From NCBI GenBank assembly GCA_963710715.1, contig CAVQBL010000018.1:201718-265717 (forward strand): a stretch of DNA of 64,000 nucleotides, in the 5' to 3' direction. The DNA comes from CAVQBL01 sp963710715 (GTDB taxonomy: Bacteria; Pseudomonadota; Gammaproteobacteria; DSM-16500). Position numbers and translations under genes: made by a program. The notes beneath the pieces are model-generated. The model was given only the letters and a program-made list of their open reading frames with translations. It had not been told where the DNA came from and made no database searches. Positions 34,792 to 41,977 of this stretch are shown piece by piece (positions within the stretch are counted from its first letter, which is position 1; each line of letters starts with the position of its first letter).

Positions 34792-35168
34792 AGAAAAAAA
34801 TAATTCAAAGTAACCAAGCTCCCGCTGCAATTGGAAATTATTCACAAGCCATTCAAGTGGGTGATACAGTTTATCTTGCTGGACAAATTCCCTTAGATCC
34901 AAAAACCATGATCTTAGTTGCGGGTGATGTTAAGGCGCAAGCCAAGCAGGTTTTTGAAAATATCAAAAATGTTGTAGAAGCAGCAGGAACAAATTTAGAC
35001 GCGATTGTTAAATTAACAATTTATTTAACCGACATTACACATCTGCCTGTTGTGAATGAAGTGATGGGCCATTATTTTAAACCGCCTTATCCTGCGCGTA
35101 CGTCGATAGCAGTGGCGGCATTGCCGAAAGGGGCGCTAGTCGAAATTGAGGCAATTGCGTTTGTTTAA
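34788..35168 (+). CDS. ridA: RidA family enamine/imine deaminase
   Basis: The 126-residue protein has APAAIGNYSQAIQVGDTVYL, GQIPLDPKT, the middle AAGTNLDAIVKLTIYLTDI and the active-site end FKPPYPARTSIAVAALPKGA. RidA hydrolyses reactive enamines from PLP enzymes. It overlaps the DUF3592-like gene by 4 bases. Confidence 0.95.
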   Translation: MKKKIIQSNQAPAAIGNYSQAIQVGDTVYLAGQIPLDPKTMILVAGDVKAQAKQVFENIKNVVEAAGTNLDAIVKLTIYLTDITHLPVVNEVMGHYFKPPYPARTSIAVAALPKGALVEIEAIAFV

Positions 35169-35175
35169 AGTAATT

Positions 35176-35296
35176 GGTAACTGTTCAGCGGCTAGCCACG
35201 ACTAATCGTGCCGTGTGCGTGCCCGCGCGAGTCTTTTCTGGGAAAAAACGCACGCGGGCACGATTAGATCAGTGGCAATCGGTGAATAGTTACAGT
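35176..35296. repeat. Long imperfect palindrome between ridA and gpmI
   Basis: Outer arms GGTAACTGTTCAGCG and CGGTGAATAGTTAC pair, followed inward by CCAC...ACTAATCGTGCC with GGCACGATTAG...GTGG, around a GC-rich centre CGTGCCCGCG / CGCACGCGGG. The right arm contains the gpmI stop codon. It could end transcription of both converging genes, though no T-tract follows. Confidence 0.65.
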
Positions 35297-36837
35297 AATT
35301 GAAACAATGCCTTCCCCGTCATTTCCTCAGGCTTCTGCAATCCCATCAAATAAAGCATAGTAGGTGCAATATCGGATAATATTCCCTTTACTTTGACTGC
35401 AGTTGCTTTACGGCCAAAATAAATGAGTGGTACCAACTCGCTTGTGTGTGCAGTATGAGGTTGACCGGTTTTTTCATCAAACATGAGTTCTGCATTGCCG
35501 TGATCAGAGGTAAATAAGGCTTCGCCACCGACCAGAGATAAAGCTTGCGTGATTTTTCCAATACAACTATCAATCGTTTCAATGGCCTTCACGGTTGCTG
35601 CAAAATTTCCTGTATGTCCAACCATGTCAGGATTAGCAAAATTGCAAATAATCACATCGTAATAGCGCTTTTTTATTTCTGATACTAAGCGGTCTGTCAG
35701 TTCTGGAGCGCTCATTTCGGGTTGTAAATCATATGTTGCTACTTTCGGCGACGGAATTAAAATACGATCTTCACCCGGATAAGGTTTTTCAATCCCGCCA
35801 TTGAAAAAAAATGTCACGTGAGCATATTTTTCTGTTTCTGCAATTCGCAGTTGGTGTAATCCTAAATGGCTTAAATACTCCGCTAAAATGTTATTGAGTG
35901 GTTCCGGAGGAAATGCAACGGGGACATTGAATGTTTTGTCATACTCCGTGAGGGTGACAAAAGCAGATAGCTGTGGATGCCGTTGCCGTGTAAAACCATT
36001 AAAATGGGTATCAATCAATGCGTGGGTTATTTGTCGTGCACGATCTGCCCTAAAGTTCATAAAAATAACGGTATCACCCTCATTAATTGTAATAGGCGCA
36101 GCATTCGCTGCATGAATGCTGGTTGCTTTAACGAATTCATCGTTTTCACCGCGTTCGTATGCGAGCTTTAAAGCGCTGATAGCATCCGGCGCATGATAAT
36201 CAGCTTGACCCAATGTTAATAAGTCATATGCTTTCTGTGTTCGTTCCCAACGTTTATCACGGTCCATTGCATAATAGCGACCAATCATTGATACAATTTG
36301 CCCGCAGTGCAGTGTTTGACATCGTGCGTTTAGCATTTCAAGAGAAGCCAAGGCACTTCGAGGTGGCGTATCACGTCCATCTAAAAATACGTGAATATAA
36401 ACCTGAGGTGCGTGATGTTTTGCAGCTAATTCAAGCAATGTAATAAGGTGTTTTTCATGACTATGTACGCCGCCAGAGGATAACAAACCTAAAATATGAA
36501 TAGCTTTGCGCGCTTGCGCTGCACTATCTACTGCTTTTTTCAATATGGGGTTACTGAAGAATGTTCCATCTGCAATGGCAGCATCAATACGTGTTAAATC
36601 TTGGTGAACAGTGCGCCCTGCGCCCATATTGAGATGGCCAACTTCAGAATTTCCCATTTGCCCTTCTGGCAAACCAACACAACGGCCTGATCCAGAGATA
36701 AGTTGGTGTGGGTAATGTTGCCAAAGGGTGTCCCAGTTCGGCTTTTTAGCAGCAGCAATGGCATTTGCATCGGTTTGCTCGCGGTATCCCCAGCCGTCTA
36801 AAATAATTAAAGCCAGAGGACGAGGTTGTGTAGGCAT
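35290..36837 (-). CDS. gpmI: 2,3-bisphosphoglycerate-independent phosphoglycerate mutase
   Basis: The 515-residue protein has metal and serine-nucleophile motifs LIILDGWGYRE and GNSEVGHLNMGAGR, then HVFLDGRDTPPRSA, FMNFRADRARQIT, NFANPDMVGHTGN and FTSDHGNAELM. It interconverts 3- and 2-phosphoglycerate using manganese. Length is normal for the family. A 15-base copy of the element end TTGGAAAGAACTCTA lies just upstream (36859-36873). Confidence 0.97.
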   Translation of the reverse strand: MPTQPRPLALIILDGWGYREQTDANAIAAAKKPNWDTLWQHYPHQLISGSGRCVGLPEGQMGNSEVGHLNMGAGRTVHQDLTRIDAAIADGTFFSNPILKKAVDSAAQARKAIHILGLLSSGGVHSHEKHLITLLELAAKHHAPQVYIHVFLDGRDTPPRSALASLEMLNARCQTLHCGQIVSMIGRYYAMDRDKRWERTQKAYDLLTLGQADYHAPDAISALKLAYERGENDEFVKATSIHAANAAPITINEGDTVIFMNFRADRARQITHALIDTHFNGFTRQRHPQLSAFVTLTEYDKTFNVPVAFPPEPLNNILAEYLSHLGLHQLRIAETEKYAHVTFFFNGGIEKPYPGEDRILIPSPKVATYDLQPEMSAPELTDRLVSEIKKRYYDVIICNFANPDMVGHTGNFAATVKAIETIDSCIGKITQALSLVGGEALFTSDHGNAELMFDEKTGQPHTAHTSELVPLIYFGRKATAVKVKGILSDIAPTMLYLMGLQKPEEMTGKALFQLL

Positions 36838-36950
36838 GTGTATTGTATTCCTTGCTAATTGGAAAGAACTCTAATAAATGTGATTGGAATCTTTTCTGGC
36901 TAAGGATACACTATGCGACATCAAACAAAAACTCTAGCAGGCTTTAGAAT

Positions 36951-37682
36951 ATGAAGAAGTGGCTACATAAGTTTATATTGATGATGGTAATATTCTTGCT
37001 TGCCGGACAAGTTGCAGCGAGCCAGCAAGATCCTTATGAGAAATTTAATCGTGTCATGTATCGTTTTAATGATATTTTCGATACCGTTCTGCTTAAACCA
37101 CTAGCTAAATTTTACAATGCCTTTGTTCCAAAGCCTCTGGCAAAAGGTTTTAGTAATTTCTTCAGCAATATTGATAATGTTCCTACCATTATCAACGATG
37201 TATTGCAAGGAAACTTTTACCAAGCAGCCAATGATATGTGGCGTTTAAGTATAAATAGTACAGTAGGTATTTTGGGATTCTTTGATGTCGCAGCTCCCAT
37301 TGGATTAGCGCCAAATGCTGAAGACTTTGGATTGACCTTAGCTCGTTGGGGATATAGGAATTCAAATTACTTAGTCTTACCTTTCCTCGGACCTACCACG
37401 GTACGTGATGGTGTATTTGGTTGGCCAATCAATTACTATGGTATGACAATTTACCCCTACATCCGTCCTACTTGGAAGCGTTATGCCCTTTATGGGTTTG
37501 GTGTGGTTGTTAAACGTGCTGACTTTCTGCGTTACCAAGATATATTTGAGCAAGTAACTATTGATAAGTATGTATTTATGCGTGATGCATTCTTACAGCA
37601 TCGCAATTATCTGATTGAGCGTAATAAGCAACGCAATTGCTGCCAAAAATATAAAAACAATAATTCTAATTCTAGCGACTAA
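36951..37682 (+). CDS. mlaA: MlaA (VacJ) family outer-membrane lipid transport protein, no lipobox
   Basis: The 243-residue protein has the MlaA core DPYEKFNRVMYRFNDIFDTV, DVLQGNFYQAANDMWRLSIN, STVGILGFFDVA and YLVLPFLGPTTVRDG. MlaA removes phospholipids from the outer leaflet of the outer membrane. The signal peptide ends in GQVAASQQ and has no lipobox cysteine, whereas MlaA is normally a lipoprotein. Cysteines appear only near the polar C-terminus (NCCQKYKNNNSNSSD). No other mla genes are adjacent. Confidence 0.92.
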   Translation: MKKWLHKFILMMVIFLLAGQVAASQQDPYEKFNRVMYRFNDIFDTVLLKPLAKFYNAFVPKPLAKGFSNFFSNIDNVPTIINDVLQGNFYQAANDMWRLSINSTVGILGFFDVAAPIGLAPNAEDFGLTLARWGYRNSNYLVLPFLGPTTVRDGVFGWPINYYGMTIYPYIRPTWKRYALYGFGVVVKRADFLRYQDIFEQVTIDKYVFMRDAFLQHRNYLIERNKQRNCCQKYKNNNSNSSD

Positions 37683-37692
37683 AGAGTCTATT

Positions 37693-38172
37693 GTGTTTCA
37701 CATTGCATTATACGAGCCTGAAATTCCCCCTAATACGGGGAATATTATTCGTCTTTGTGCCAATACAGGTGTGGCATTACATCTTATTCACCCACTCGGT
37801 TTTGCTCCTGACGATAAACAATTACGGCGTGCAGGATTGGACTATCATGCATGGACTAGTACCTATCAGCATAAAAATTATGCCGCGTTTATTGAGCAGT
37901 TAAAACCTAAACGTTTATTTGCATTTTCTACACGCGGGCATAGTAACTATGCGGATATTCTTTATCAGCCTGAAGATGTATTTCTATTTGGGCCCGAAAC
38001 ACGCGGATTACCACAAACATTGTTAGATACGTTTTCTGGCGAGAGTATTATTCGTATACCCATGCTGTCTTCCTCGCGTAGTTTAAATCTTTCCAATGCA
38101 GTATCCGTCGTTGTTTATGAAGCTTGGAGGCAGCATGGATTTAACTCTGTGAGGAAAGAATTAACGGAGTGA
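37693..38172 (+). CDS. trmL: tRNA (cytidine/uridine-2'-O-)-methyltransferase TrmL
   Basis: From a GTG at 37693 the protein reads FHIALYEPEIPPNTGNIIRL, ANTGVALHLIHPLGF, LFGPETRGLPQTLLD and IPMLSSSRSLNLSNAVSVVV, the SPOUT-fold motifs of TrmL. It methylates position 34 of leucine tRNAs. The longer frame from 37615 overlaps mlaA by 68 bases and is rejected. Confidence 0.95.
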   Translation: MFHIALYEPEIPPNTGNIIRLCANTGVALHLIHPLGFAPDDKQLRRAGLDYHAWTSTYQHKNYAAFIEQLKPKRLFAFSTRGHSNYADILYQPEDVFLFGPETRGLPQTLLDTFSGESIIRIPMLSSSRSLNLSNAVSVVVYEAWRQHGFNSVRKELTE

Positions 38173-38205
38173 CTGTGCTATCCTTAAATATGAGGTAAGA
38201 GTGGT

Positions 38206-38400
38206 ATGGTAGATATTAATTCTTTGAATACGGCAACTAAGAGCGTTTTGCGGGAAATTGCAAAACAGGCTTATGCGCTTGCTATAGGATTACAAAATGC
38301 TGCTCCTCCGCAAGAGAGTAGTACAGTACCTAAATCTGTCCAGTATCTTTTTGAAACATCGATGCAACTAGAGAAAACGAGTGATGAGATTACAGAATAA
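38206..38400 (+). CDS. Small helical protein upstream of icmQ, candidate IcmR functional homologue (fir)
   Basis: The 64-residue protein is polar and probably helical (LNTATKSVLREIAKQAYALA, YLFETSMQLEKTSDEI). It shares no recognisable sequence with known proteins, which is the norm for FIR genes, the fast-evolving functional homologues of icmR found directly upstream of icmQ in Legionella and Coxiella. Its stop overlaps the icmQ ATG by one base (TAATG). FIR proteins bind IcmQ and control its membrane activity. At 64 residues it is short for the group. The assignment rests on position, size and character only. Confidence 0.6.
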   Translation: MVDINSLNTATKSVLREIAKQAYALAIGLQNAAPPQESSTVPKSVQYLFETSMQLEKTSDEITE

Positions 38401-38972
38401 TGCCTATAGATGATCAAGAAAAAAAGCTACAGTTGGTAAAGTTAGTTCGTGATGCGATTGAACGCGATGATGCATTGCGTGAAAAATATCAAATGGGGAA
38501 TAAATTTCGTTTTATACGCGAGCGTTTACATGAGTTATTGGAGCGCTTAGAAAAGCATGCGCACCTTGTTGTAGGCGAAGTAAAAAAATCAACATTTAAT
38601 TTAGCTGAGGATGAAGCGTTAGTGTATGTTTATCTTTTTAATGCGCAAGGTGCTTCCTTAAAAAGCTGGGCAAATATGCTGACAGCGAATGTCTTTTATG
38701 AATATAGTGTGAACCGACCCATTTATGCAGAAAAAAGCCATATTGATGCATTGTTAAAATCAAAAAGTAATAAGTCTCAGCATGCTTTTTTAACTGTTAT
38801 TATTAAACGTAGCGACATTACTAAGCCTATCAGCGAAAATTCCCTTAAAGATATCGTTGGAAGTCCACTTATTAAAGTGAAAGAAGGCGCATTGCGTTTT
38901 GATAAATTAGTGACATTTACACACAGTGGTCATATTTATAAAGTGGATGAGAATGGGGAGTTGATCCCCTAG
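38400..38972 (+). CDS. icmQ: IcmQ, Dot/Icm type IVB secretion component
   Basis: The 190-residue protein has the length and pattern of IcmQ: an N-terminal helical region (KLVRDAIERDDALREK, FIRERLHELLERLEKH) and a C-terminal domain with VYLFNAQGASLKSWANMLTA, NRPIYAEKSHIDALLKSKSN, KSQHAFLTVIIKRSDI and GSPLIKVKEGALRFDKLVTF. These line up with remembered Legionella IcmQ segments (LQSWERIL, SRPIYADEEDI, KPLLTLKDRSLSLDNIDRFV). IcmQ is a cytosolic/membrane-active protein required by the Dot/Icm effector system; its C-terminal domain has an ADP-ribosyltransferase-like NAD-binding fold. Its presence implies a Dot/Icm system elsewhere in the genome. Confidence 0.85.
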   Translation: MPIDDQEKKLQLVKLVRDAIERDDALREKYQMGNKFRFIRERLHELLERLEKHAHLVVGEVKKSTFNLAEDEALVYVYLFNAQGASLKSWANMLTANVFYEYSVNRPIYAEKSHIDALLKSKSNKSQHAFLTVIIKRSDITKPISENSLKDIVGSPLIKVKEGALRFDKLVTFTHSGHIYKVDENGELIP

Positions 38973-39016
38973 ATAGCCTTAATTTTTTAGGCGGCTTTTG
39001 CTTGAACGAAGATCTT

Positions 39017-39937
39017 TTACCTTTTATACGTCGACTGGGGTGTTTCTATAAGTGGTTCTTGAGGTGATGCTAGGATTGCAGGCTTGGATTCCTGGCCAAA
39101 GATTTGTGCACCTGCTTTTGCATAAGGGCTTCCGCTTAACCACGCTTCAAAATTCTTTTTTGTCTCTAGATTAGTCGCTTTGCTTAAGGCCCCTTCGACT
39201 TTAGCTTGCTGTGCAGATTCTGTAGAAGGAGTTGCTTTTTCTTGGGACTTAAGATCAGATTTACTACCTGGTACTTTACCAGTATTGATACCTAAGCGTT
39301 GATTTAATTCCAGATAGCCACGGGCTTGGAATTTACCCAGCGCAGTATTTCTATCCATATTGCCAAATCGAATGGTATCTATTTCTTGTGTTTCAGTTGT
39401 TTCTTTTTGTCCTGCTATAATTTCTCCCTCTTGTTTTTCCCGTGCTCGTTCAACAGTCATTACTGCATCAATGGTTTGTTGATTTTGAGTGTTTTGCACT
39501 TGTATCGAAGTAGCAGCAGTGGTTGGGAGTTTCTTTTTGTTTTGGCTTAAAAGGCCTTGTTTCTCAAGATAGTTTTTGCGTTGGTCTTGTTCTGCGTCTG
39601 TTTTTTCTGCTTCGCGTTTAACTTTTTCATCAAATTTTTCATATTTTTTTTGAACTTCTTTGCGATCTTGATCTTTTAAATCTTTTGCTTTTTGCCTTTC
39701 ATCTTGTGCAGTTTTGACTTTTGTTTTGGCATTAACCGCAAGCCCCGAGGAGCCAGAGCCTTGGTCATCAGAGTCTTCTTGAGGGGTGAGAGTTATTTTA
39801 GCGTTGGCAGCGCGACATGTAGCACATACGTTCCCGTATAAGGTTCCTTGTGCGCCACTAATTTGCAAAAAAGCAGCGAGAGGCTTAGAATCACCACAGG
39901 CAATACAGGTTTTTGAGAATTGCATTTTACTTTCCAT
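39017..39937 (-). CDS. Hypothetical protein, N-terminal zinc-finger (CxxC x2) and charged coiled coil
   Basis: The 306-residue protein starts with SKTCIACGDSKPLAAFLQIS and NVCATCRAAN, a four-cysteine zinc-binding pattern. It continues as a highly charged, probably coiled-coil region (VQKKYEKFDEKVKREAEKTD) and a glutamine/serine-rich C-terminus. No membrane segment or enzyme motif is seen. It converges with icmQ. Family unknown; location next to icmQ makes a secretion-linked role possible but unsupported. Confidence 0.7.
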   Translation of the reverse strand: MESKMQFSKTCIACGDSKPLAAFLQISGAQGTLYGNVCATCRAANAKITLTPQEDSDDQGSGSSGLAVNAKTKVKTAQDERQKAKDLKDQDRKEVQKKYEKFDEKVKREAEKTDAEQDQRKNYLEKQGLLSQNKKKLPTTAATSIQVQNTQNQQTIDAVMTVERAREKQEGEIIAGQKETTETQEIDTIRFGNMDRNTALGKFQARGYLELNQRLGINTGKVPGSKSDLKSQEKATPSTESAQQAKVEGALSKATNLETKKNFEAWLSGSPYAKAGAQIFGQESKPAILASPQEPLIETPQSTYKR

Positions 39938-40344
39938 AAATGACGTATTAACTATTGTAAGTTAAATGACAGCGTGCAAGTGATTTACACGACTATATCC
40001 CTATAATTATACCATATAATTTGATCGTTATCCTTGCGAAGCGCCTCGATTAACAGGCAAAACACTTGGTTTCGAAAGAAGTCTAATTTAAAGCGTAGCT
40101 AGCTTAGCGCGAGGGGGTTAGTAGAGCAAATGTTTTATTTAGGACAAACATGGCGTTTTTGTATAAATTCAAGTGAATTTGTGCGCAAATTTGTTGCTTA
40201 ATTTTAGAGGATTTTCTTGCTACAGGAACACATATTAGAGTATCCTCAGCAATCAATTGGTAGTCTAGATTTTGTACTAGGCTAATCGGTAAAGTTGTTA
40301 TGCAAGTGAATAAAATGGAATGAATAAAATGGAGAGTAAAGATT
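39938..40344. other. Intergenic region upstream of hfq with a partial repeat
   Basis: About 400 bases without a supported ORF. Positions 40041-40086 (GCGCCTCGATTAAC ... TTGGTTTCGAAAGAAGTCT) are a diverged copy of the right end of the palindromic element at 44594-44738. The hfq promoter should lie in the right half. Confidence 0.55.
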
Positions 40345-40644
40345 ATGACAAAAGGGCCATCATTACAAGATCCTTTTTTAAATACACTACGGAAGGAAAA
40401 AATACCGGTTTCAATTTACCTCGTTAACGGAATTAAGTTGCAAGGATTGGTTGAATCTTTCGATCAGTTTGTGGTGTTGCTGAAAAATACAGTCAGTCAA
40501 ATGGTATATAAACATGCTATTTCTACTGTGGTTCCAGCGCGAAATGTTTCTTCCCCAATGGAATATAACCACACTAATAATAATGGATCTAATGGTTCAA
40601 ACAATACTAAAAAAGATGAAAACGATAAAAACGATAAAGAGTAA
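40345..40644 (+). CDS. hfq: RNA chaperone Hfq
   Basis: The 99-residue protein has the Sm fold sequence SLQDPFLNTLRKEKIPVSIY, LVNGIKLQGLVESFDQFVVL and the Sm2 motif QMVYKHAISTVVP. The C-terminal tail is short and Asn/Asp/Lys-rich. Hfq pairs small RNAs with mRNAs. It is followed 6 bases later by hflX, as in E. coli. Confidence 0.97.
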   Translation: MTKGPSLQDPFLNTLRKEKIPVSIYLVNGIKLQGLVESFDQFVVLLKNTVSQMVYKHAISTVVPARNVSSPMEYNHTNNNGSNGSNNTKKDENDKNDKE

Positions 40645-40650
40645 AAAAGC

Positions 40651-41901
40651 TTGATTGATCGCCCAAAAGGCGGCGAGCTGGCTGTTCTAGTGCATATTGA
40701 TTTTCCTGCTGGTGGCATGCAAGAAGACTTAATTGAATTTAAGGATCTTGCACGCTCTGCAGGAGCAGACTCTGTAGCTGTTATCACGGGCACTCGCCAA
40801 GCGCCTGAACCTAAATACTTTGTTGGTACGGGAAAAGCAGAAGAAATTCGCGCTAGCGTAGCTCTACATCGTGCTCAATTAGCCCTTTTTAATCATGCCT
40901 TATCACCCGCACAAGAACGTAATCTAGAAAAGCTTTTACAATGCCGCGTGTTAGACCGTACCGGTTTAATTCTGGATATTTTTGCCCAGCGTGCGCGTAG
41001 TTTTGAGGGGCAATTACAAGTCGAGCTCGCTTTGTTAAAGCATCTTTCAACTCGATTAGTGAGAGGGTGGACACACCTTGAAAGACAGCGAGGCGGTATT
41101 GGGTTGCGTGGACCAGGAGAAACGCAGTTAGAAACCGATAGACGCCTCATTCGTAACCGTATTCGATTTATCATGCAGCGTCTTGTTAAAGTTCGTAAAC
41201 AACGCGAGCAGAGTCGGCGTGCAAGGCGTAAAGCTGTTATTCCAACGGTTGCATTAGTGGGTTATACCAATGCTGGCAAATCAACCTTATTTAATTATTT
41301 AACCGGTGCCTCTGCTTATGTTGCAAACCAATTATTCGCGACATTAGATCCTACATTACGTCGTGTGACTCTTCCTGAAATTGGGCCGGTTATTTTAGCA
41401 GATACAGTGGGATTTATTCGCCATTTGCCACATGACTTAGTGGAAGCATTTCGTGCTACGTTAGAAGAAGTAAGTGAAGCGGATCTTTTACTGCATGTGA
41501 TTGATTTGCATGATGCAAATAAACAAGCTGCAATGACGCAGGTCAATATAGTTTTGGAAGACATAGGTGCACAAGAAGTACCGCAATTGTTGGTTTATAA
41601 CAAGATTGATCTTTGTCCTGGGGTAGAGCCAGGGCTAGTACGAGGTGCTGAATCGCGAGTCATGCGGGTCAATGTTTCTGCACAAACGGGCGCGGGAATT
41701 GACCTATTGCAGTCAGCGTTAGTCGAGTTTTTTAGTGAAGATATTATTGAAAAACGCTTAGCTTTGGCCCCTAAAGACGCAAAATTACGCGCTACATTGT
41801 ACCGCATGGATGCTATTGTTTCTGAAACCATAGATGAAAATGGGGTGTGTCATGTGGTAGTGAGGATGCCGAAAATAGAATTTGAGAGGTTGTTCCCATA
41901 G
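40651..41901 (+). CDS. hflX: Ribosome-associated GTPase HflX
   Basis: The protein of about 416 residues, from a TTG start, has the HflX N-terminal domain (LSPAQERNLEKLLQCRVLDR, TGLILDIFAQRARSFEGQLQ), the glycine-rich linker RQRGGIGLRGPGETQLETDR and the G domain (VALVGYTNAGKSTLFNYLTG, DTVGFIRHLPHDLVEAF, NKIDL). It splits stalled or stressed ribosomes. It normally precedes hflK; here a large gene on the other strand lies between. Confidence 0.96.
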   Translation: MIDRPKGGELAVLVHIDFPAGGMQEDLIEFKDLARSAGADSVAVITGTRQAPEPKYFVGTGKAEEIRASVALHRAQLALFNHALSPAQERNLEKLLQCRVLDRTGLILDIFAQRARSFEGQLQVELALLKHLSTRLVRGWTHLERQRGGIGLRGPGETQLETDRRLIRNRIRFIMQRLVKVRKQREQSRRARRKAVIPTVALVGYTNAGKSTLFNYLTGASAYVANQLFATLDPTLRRVTLPEIGPVILADTVGFIRHLPHDLVEAFRATLEEVSEADLLLHVIDLHDANKQAAMTQVNIVLEDIGAQEVPQLLVYNKIDLCPGVEPGLVRGAESRVMRVNVSAQTGAGIDLLQSALVEFFSEDIIEKRLALAPKDAKLRATLYRMDAIVSETIDENGVCHVVVRMPKIEFERLFP

Positions 41902-41922
41902 ATATTGAAGAAGTCATTTTCT

Positions 41923-41957
41923 CCTCTCTCTAGCGTTTTTTGCTAGGGAGAGGGTGG
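41923..41957. terminator. Hairpin between converging hflX and WD40 genes
   Basis: CCTCTCTCTAGC and GCTAGGGAGAGG form a strong stem around a T-rich loop. It lies about 20 bases after the hflX stop and before the end of the converging WD40 gene. There is no downstream T-run, so classical intrinsic termination is uncertain. Confidence 0.4.
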
Positions 41958-41977
41958 GGGGCTCGGCACCATGTTTT

